This document shows positions 61,027 to 64,000 of a DNA stretch of 64,000 nt, piece by piece. The notes beneath the pieces are model-generated. The model was not told the origin of the DNA and did no database searches. It worked only from the letters and a program-made list of their open reading frames with translations. Made by a program: the position numbers and the translations under genes. The DNA comes from Neobacillus niacini. GTDB taxonomy: Bacteria > Bacillota > Bacilli > Bacillales > Cytobacillaceae. How positions within the stretch are numbered: the first letter of the stretch is position 1; the number at the start of each line of letters is the position of its first letter. The stretch spans positions 124,001-188,000 of the forward strand of contig NZ_JAMBOB010000008.1 of the NCBI RefSeq assembly GCF_023715415.1, read 5' to 3'.

Positions 61027-61525
61027 ATAACAGCGATTTAATCTCTTTAATTTGCTCGATATGCCGCTCTTCATGAAAATAGATCAATTCGACCCATTGG
61101 TCTAGAGGCATATAACCGAAGAGTGGGTGCTTGGCTGATTTTTCTGCCAGTATAGACTTGTCTTCTAGTGGATTATAAAACTCGAAAAATTGGTTTCTAG
61201 AATGATCTAAGAGTTCTTTGATCTGTTCAGCATCCAACGGAGCATCCCCTGGTGCCACGATATCGGGTGCTTTTGCCTTCTGAGTCCGTTTAGCTGCCAG
61301 TTGAACGGGTACAGGCTCTGCCTTTCTCCCGTTACTTTTATTAAGCCCGTAAATTATTGCTTGTGTGAAGACACTTTCGGATAAGTACAAATGGTGACAC
61401 ACCTGAGCGACACTCCACGTATCAGGATTAGGCTTTCTATTTAAATCTGCATCGCTTAAACCAGAAATTTCTTTTAACAACCTATTCCTTGTTACAGTTA
61501 GATTCTCCAATACATCTAGACTCAT
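61025..61525 (-). CDS. DinB-family protein
   Basis: A 166-residue four-helix-bundle protein of the DinB/YfiT superfamily. Candidate metal histidines appear in VAQVCHHLYLSES and YFHEERHIEQIKEI. ATG 61525 follows GAGGAGTGGG; the longer frame upstream lacks a site. Family members include bacillithiol transferases and damage-induced proteins; the exact role is not evident. Confidence 0.85.
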   Translation of the reverse strand: MSLDVLENLTVTRNRLLKEISGLSDADLNRKPNPDTWSVAQVCHHLYLSESVFTQAIIYGLNKSNGRKAEPVPVQLAAKRTQKAKAPDIVAPGDAPLDAEQIKELLDHSRNQFFEFYNPLEDKSILAEKSAKHPLFGYMPLDQWVELIYFHEERHIEQIKEIKSLL

Positions 61526-61646
61526 GACAACCCACTCCTCAAATAGACATTCAATATTGTTTATATTCACCTTTATGAAGATTATTCCTTTTACTTTACG
61601 ATGGAAAAATATTACTTATTTTTCATTGTTATGTGAACAACAATAG

Positions 61647-61685
61647 TGTATGATACATAGTATAAAGCATAGTGTATGACGTACA
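61647..61685 (+). promoter_or_regulatory. Two candidate PadR operators
   Basis: TGTATGATACA (61647-61657) is a perfect 5-1-5 palindrome and TGTATGACGTACA (61673-61685) an imperfect second copy with TGTA/TACA arms. Both lie 27-65 bases before the PadR gene and fit autorepression. Confidence 0.6.
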
Positions 61686-61711
61686 GCATGAACATAGGGG
61701 GTGCATGAAGG

Positions 61712-62050
61712 ATGAGTACCTTATTAAACTCATTAACAACAGAGCTCAGAAGAGGAACATTGACATTGGCGGTGTTAAGTCAGCTGCGTACACCACAATA
61801 TGGATATTCCCTTGTCCAATTATTAGAACAATGTGGAATTTCAATTGAACAGAGTACACTATATCCGCTGCTTCGCCGCCTGGAAAAACAAGAGTTAGTC
61901 ACAAGCAGCTGGGACACAACGGAAAGCAGGCCGCGCAGGTATTATGTGTTAACTCCATATGGAATCGATATCTATCAACAATTAAAGAAAGAATGGGAAA
62001 AGACCTCGCAAGAACTTTCCCTATTATTAAAAGGAGAGGATAACGGATGA
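61712..62050 (+). CDS. PadR-family transcriptional regulator
   Basis: A 112-residue PadR protein with the winged helix LAVLSQLRTPQYGYSLVQLLEQCG, STLYPLLRRLEKQELVTSSW and the RRYYVLTPYG wing. Short C-terminal dimer helix (subfamily 2). Start ATG lies after GGGGGTGC. It overlaps the next gene by four bases, typical of PadR-HAAS pairs that control membrane protein genes. Two palindromes upstream suggest autoregulation. Confidence 0.88.
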   Translation: MSTLLNSLTTELRRGTLTLAVLSQLRTPQYGYSLVQLLEQCGISIEQSTLYPLLRRLEKQELVTSSWDTTESRPRRYYVLTPYGIDIYQQLKKEWEKTSQELSLLLKGEDNG

Positions 62051-63045
62051 GAATGATTGACCTTTATATTCAAGAGGTTACTCGCAGGCTGCCAGAAAAA
62101 AGTCGAGAGGATATTGCACTTGAACTTCGCTCAACGATTGAGGATATGCTTCCGGATGATTACAGTGAGGAAGATGTTAAGCCGGTCCTTGAAAAAATGG
62201 GGAATCCGGCAATCCTGGCGAGTGGCTACCTAGATCGCCCCATGCATTTAATAGGTCCGCGTTACTTTGATGTCTATATCAATCTGCTAAAATTAATTCT
62301 CCCCATTGCCGCAGTCATTTCCCTGATTTCATTAATAGCCAATACGATTATTTCCTATTCCGGGGAGGAAGCGGTTTTAAATGTAGTTTTAGACGTAATT
62401 GGTTTAGGAATTTGGGGAATAATAAGCACCGGTATTCAAGTGTTTTTCTGGGTAACGGTTGTGTTTGCGATTATTGAGCGAACAGACCATAAGAATAGTC
62501 AGACCCCATTAACGGCCTGTTTTAAGGAGTGGACACCAGATGATTTAAATAATATTTCTTACATTCCTAAGGAAAAAGCTATATCAAAGGTGGAAGTGTT
62601 TCTTGGCTTACTTTGGACAGCTATCTGGGCAAGTGGCTATTTCAATGCAGCTAGTCTTCTAGGAGTCTATGAAAAAGGAAGTAATGGTCTCGAATTTGTG
62701 ACGCCAACATTCAATCAAGAGGTTCTGTTGTCCTATTGGTTATTGGTGGTTGTTGTCATTGGGTTGGAGATTGCCGTAGACATGTATAAATTGACAACGG
62801 GTCAATGGACTAGGAAGATTGCAGTCTTAAATACGGTTATGCATGGTGTCTCTTCGATTGTATTTATCGTCATCATTAGCAACAATCAATTATTTAATCC
62901 AGCGTTTGTTACCTATATGACTGATTTATTTAGTATTACTGGTGATTTTGATAACTGGTTTTCCTGGGGAGCAATCTCTGCATTCCTATTATTTGCTGTA
63001 GTTGATGTTTACCAAGGATTTCGCAAAGCGAATATAAAAAAATAA
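62047..63045 (+). CDS. HAAS-domain membrane protein partnered with PadR
   Basis: A 332-residue protein: an N-terminal HAAS (DUF1700-like) helical domain of about 75 residues (IDLYIQEVTRRLPEKSREDIALELRSTIEDML, GNPAILASGYLDRP), then about seven hydrophobic helices. HAAS domains form hairpins proposed to sense membrane-linked signals in PadR-coupled operons. Coupled to padR by ATGA overlap. Confidence 0.83.
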   Translation: MRMIDLYIQEVTRRLPEKSREDIALELRSTIEDMLPDDYSEEDVKPVLEKMGNPAILASGYLDRPMHLIGPRYFDVYINLLKLILPIAAVISLISLIANTIISYSGEEAVLNVVLDVIGLGIWGIISTGIQVFFWVTVVFAIIERTDHKNSQTPLTACFKEWTPDDLNNISYIPKEKAISKVEVFLGLLWTAIWASGYFNAASLLGVYEKGSNGLEFVTPTFNQEVLLSYWLLVVVVIGLEIAVDMYKLTTGQWTRKIAVLNTVMHGVSSIVFIVIISNNQLFNPAFVTYMTDLFSITGDFDNWFSWGAISAFLLFAVVDVYQGFRKANIKK

Positions 63046-63046
63046 C

Positions 63047-63077
63047 AAAAGGCATCATCCGTAATGGATGGTGCCTT
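63047..63077. terminator. Bidirectional terminator
   Basis: AAGGCATCATCC/GGATGGTGCCTT arms (63049-63060, 63066-63077) with one mismatch and GTAAT loop; lies between converging genes. Confidence 0.82.
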
Positions 63078-63082
63078 CATCT

Positions 63083-64000
63083 TTAATTCTCCTGTTGGGC
63101 CGTACGAAGTTGATTGTTTTTTATATAAAAGATGATTGTTAGTAGGAGGGTTAGTCCACCATAAAGGACGCACATTAATTGTAGCCCGATAAAATCCAGA
63201 AAGAACCCAGTTAATAGCAGCACGATTTGGAAGCCAATCCGGTCAAGCATATTACGGAACGAGAAAAACCTTCCGTGAAAATCCTTCGGTACTTTTGTTT
63301 GAAAAATAGTTGAAGCTGTTGGATAGAAACAGCCAACAGAAAAACCAAAAACCAGAAATGCCGCTATTGTTACAACGGTAACATCCGCAAAATAAAGCAG
63401 AAGCTGGGACAGACCGACGAAGATCGAGCTGCTAAATAAAATGGTGTAAGAAGATAGTTTGTCACTTATTTTTTTAATAAAGAACGCACCAATCATAAAG
63501 GAAACACCTTCGGCTGCATAAATCCAGCCTTTGATAGCGGAACTATCCTGGAGTTCACTAATGTTAATCACCAAAAGGTTGAATCCGCCTAGAAACAAAA
63601 GTGGAACCAGTGTCATCAATAGGGTCATGAAGACAATTGGCAGACCCTGTATTACAGGTAATACATCTTTAAAACTCGATTTTCCATTGGTATTCTTCTT
63701 TGCTGGAGATAGATTATTATTTTCCTCAAAGTTTAGGAACCAGGTAAGGATGAGTAATCCTAGATAGGCAACGAGTGACCCGATATAAAGCATGGATAAG
63801 GGAAGGAGAACCAAGAGAATACCTCCAACGGCTGTACCGATGATCCGTGATAGGGTGGATACATTCATATGAACTCCATTGAGTTGCAGTAAATCCTTAT
63901 CTTTGACAATAAGAGGAATGGTTGCTTGTAGTGCTGGAAAATAAAACGCAGCTGAAATCTGAATGGATACAAAAAAGACGAGCATCCACCAAACAGATCC
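63083..64000 (-). CDS. MFS transporter, N-terminus outside window
   Basis: At least 305 residues of an MFS_3-type exporter; the frame stays open to the last base, so the beginning lies beyond the window, and an ATG at 63985 is probably internal. Recognisable segments are SAAFYFPALQATIPLIVKDKDL and FGFSVGCFYPTASTIFQTKVP with ten or so helices. Macrolide-exporter-like proteins have this pattern. Substrate unknown. Confidence 0.82.
   Translation of the reverse strand, partial: GSVWWMLVFFVSIQISAAFYFPALQATIPLIVKDKDLLQLNGVHMNVSTLSRIIGTAVGGILLVLLPLSMLYIGSLVAYLGLLILTWFLNFEENNNLSPAKKNTNGKSSFKDVLPVIQGLPIVFMTLLMTLVPLLFLGGFNLLVINISELQDSSAIKGWIYAAEGVSFMIGAFFIKKISDKLSSYTILFSSSIFVGLSQLLLYFADVTVVTIAAFLVFGFSVGCFYPTASTIFQTKVPKDFHGRFFSFRNMLDRIGFQIVLLLTGFFLDFIGLQLMCVLYGGLTLLLTIIFYIKNNQLRTAQQEN

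Overview
The window looks like chromosome of an endospore-forming Bacillaceae bacterium (Bacillus/Neobacillus-like). It is AT-rich, uses strong AGGAGG-type ribosome binding sites, SigA-type promoters and U-tailed hairpin terminators, and carries a ger(A/B/C) spore germination operon, an mrpA-G antiporter operon, LtaS, BmrA, YkuK- and YfhP-like proteins and a YclNOPQ-type siderophore importer. I see no tRNA, rRNA, CRISPR array, prophage or insertion sequence. The left end is inside mrpA and the right end is inside an MFS gene.

Layout. 1-4.6 kb: mrpABCDEFG (Na+/H+ antiporter). 4.7-9 kb: RND pump with a divergent TetR regulator sharing overlapping promoters, then a HesB-like protein. 9-13.5 kb: IclR regulator, acylating acetaldehyde dehydrogenase, 4-hydroxy-2-oxovalerate aldolase and a GntP permease, a catabolic module lacking the usual ring-cleavage genes. 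13.5-17.2 kb: ger operon. 17.3-20.3 kb: PAS histidine kinase and two DUF2294 (YbcI/MpsC-like) paralogues, each gene preceded by a terminator-like hairpin; the first paralogue appears to start at AUU. 20.3-23.4 kb: OhrR-like regulator and glutathione peroxidase, then a POT peptide transporter. 23.4-26.4 kb: GlcNAc-type PTS gene behind an RNA antiterminator/terminator leader, with a SacY/LicT-like antiterminator next to it. 26.4-41.8 kb: membrane proteins, MFS pumps, YgbA, shikimate kinase and AroD, an ArsB-like transporter, an aldo/keto reductase, LtaS, BmrA and a paired SMR exporter. 41.8-42.3 kb: a peroxiredoxin whose catalytic cysteine codon is an in-frame TGA followed by a bacterial SECIS-like hairpin, read here as a candidate selenoprotein. 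42.3-53 kb: C39-like protein, Fur-controlled siderophore importer plus heme monooxygenase, a methionine/alanine-type NSS transporter with its 39-residue partner, PhoA, and a di-heme peroxidase lipoprotein. 53-57.8 kb: UDP-glucose dehydrogenase, PAP2 phosphatase, glycosyltransferase and YfhP, then YkuK. 58-64 kb: M20 amidohydrolase, DUF2157/GDYXXLXY pair, DinB, PadR/HAAS pair and an MFS gene cut by the window edge.

How parts fit together. Redox defence recurs: OhrR-like regulator with peroxidase, candidate Sec-peroxiredoxin, di-heme peroxidase and YgbA. Local regulation is often readable from DNA: SwrC/YerO-type overlapping promoters, an OhrR-type inverted repeat, tandem Fur boxes, PadR palindromes, and the RAT/terminator switch. 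A composite intergenic repeat built from GGTGACAGGCACC and a CCACC/GGTGG palindrome recurs between 42 and 61 kb. The most notable observation is the candidate selenoprotein, which ordinary annotation would split or call a pseudogene.
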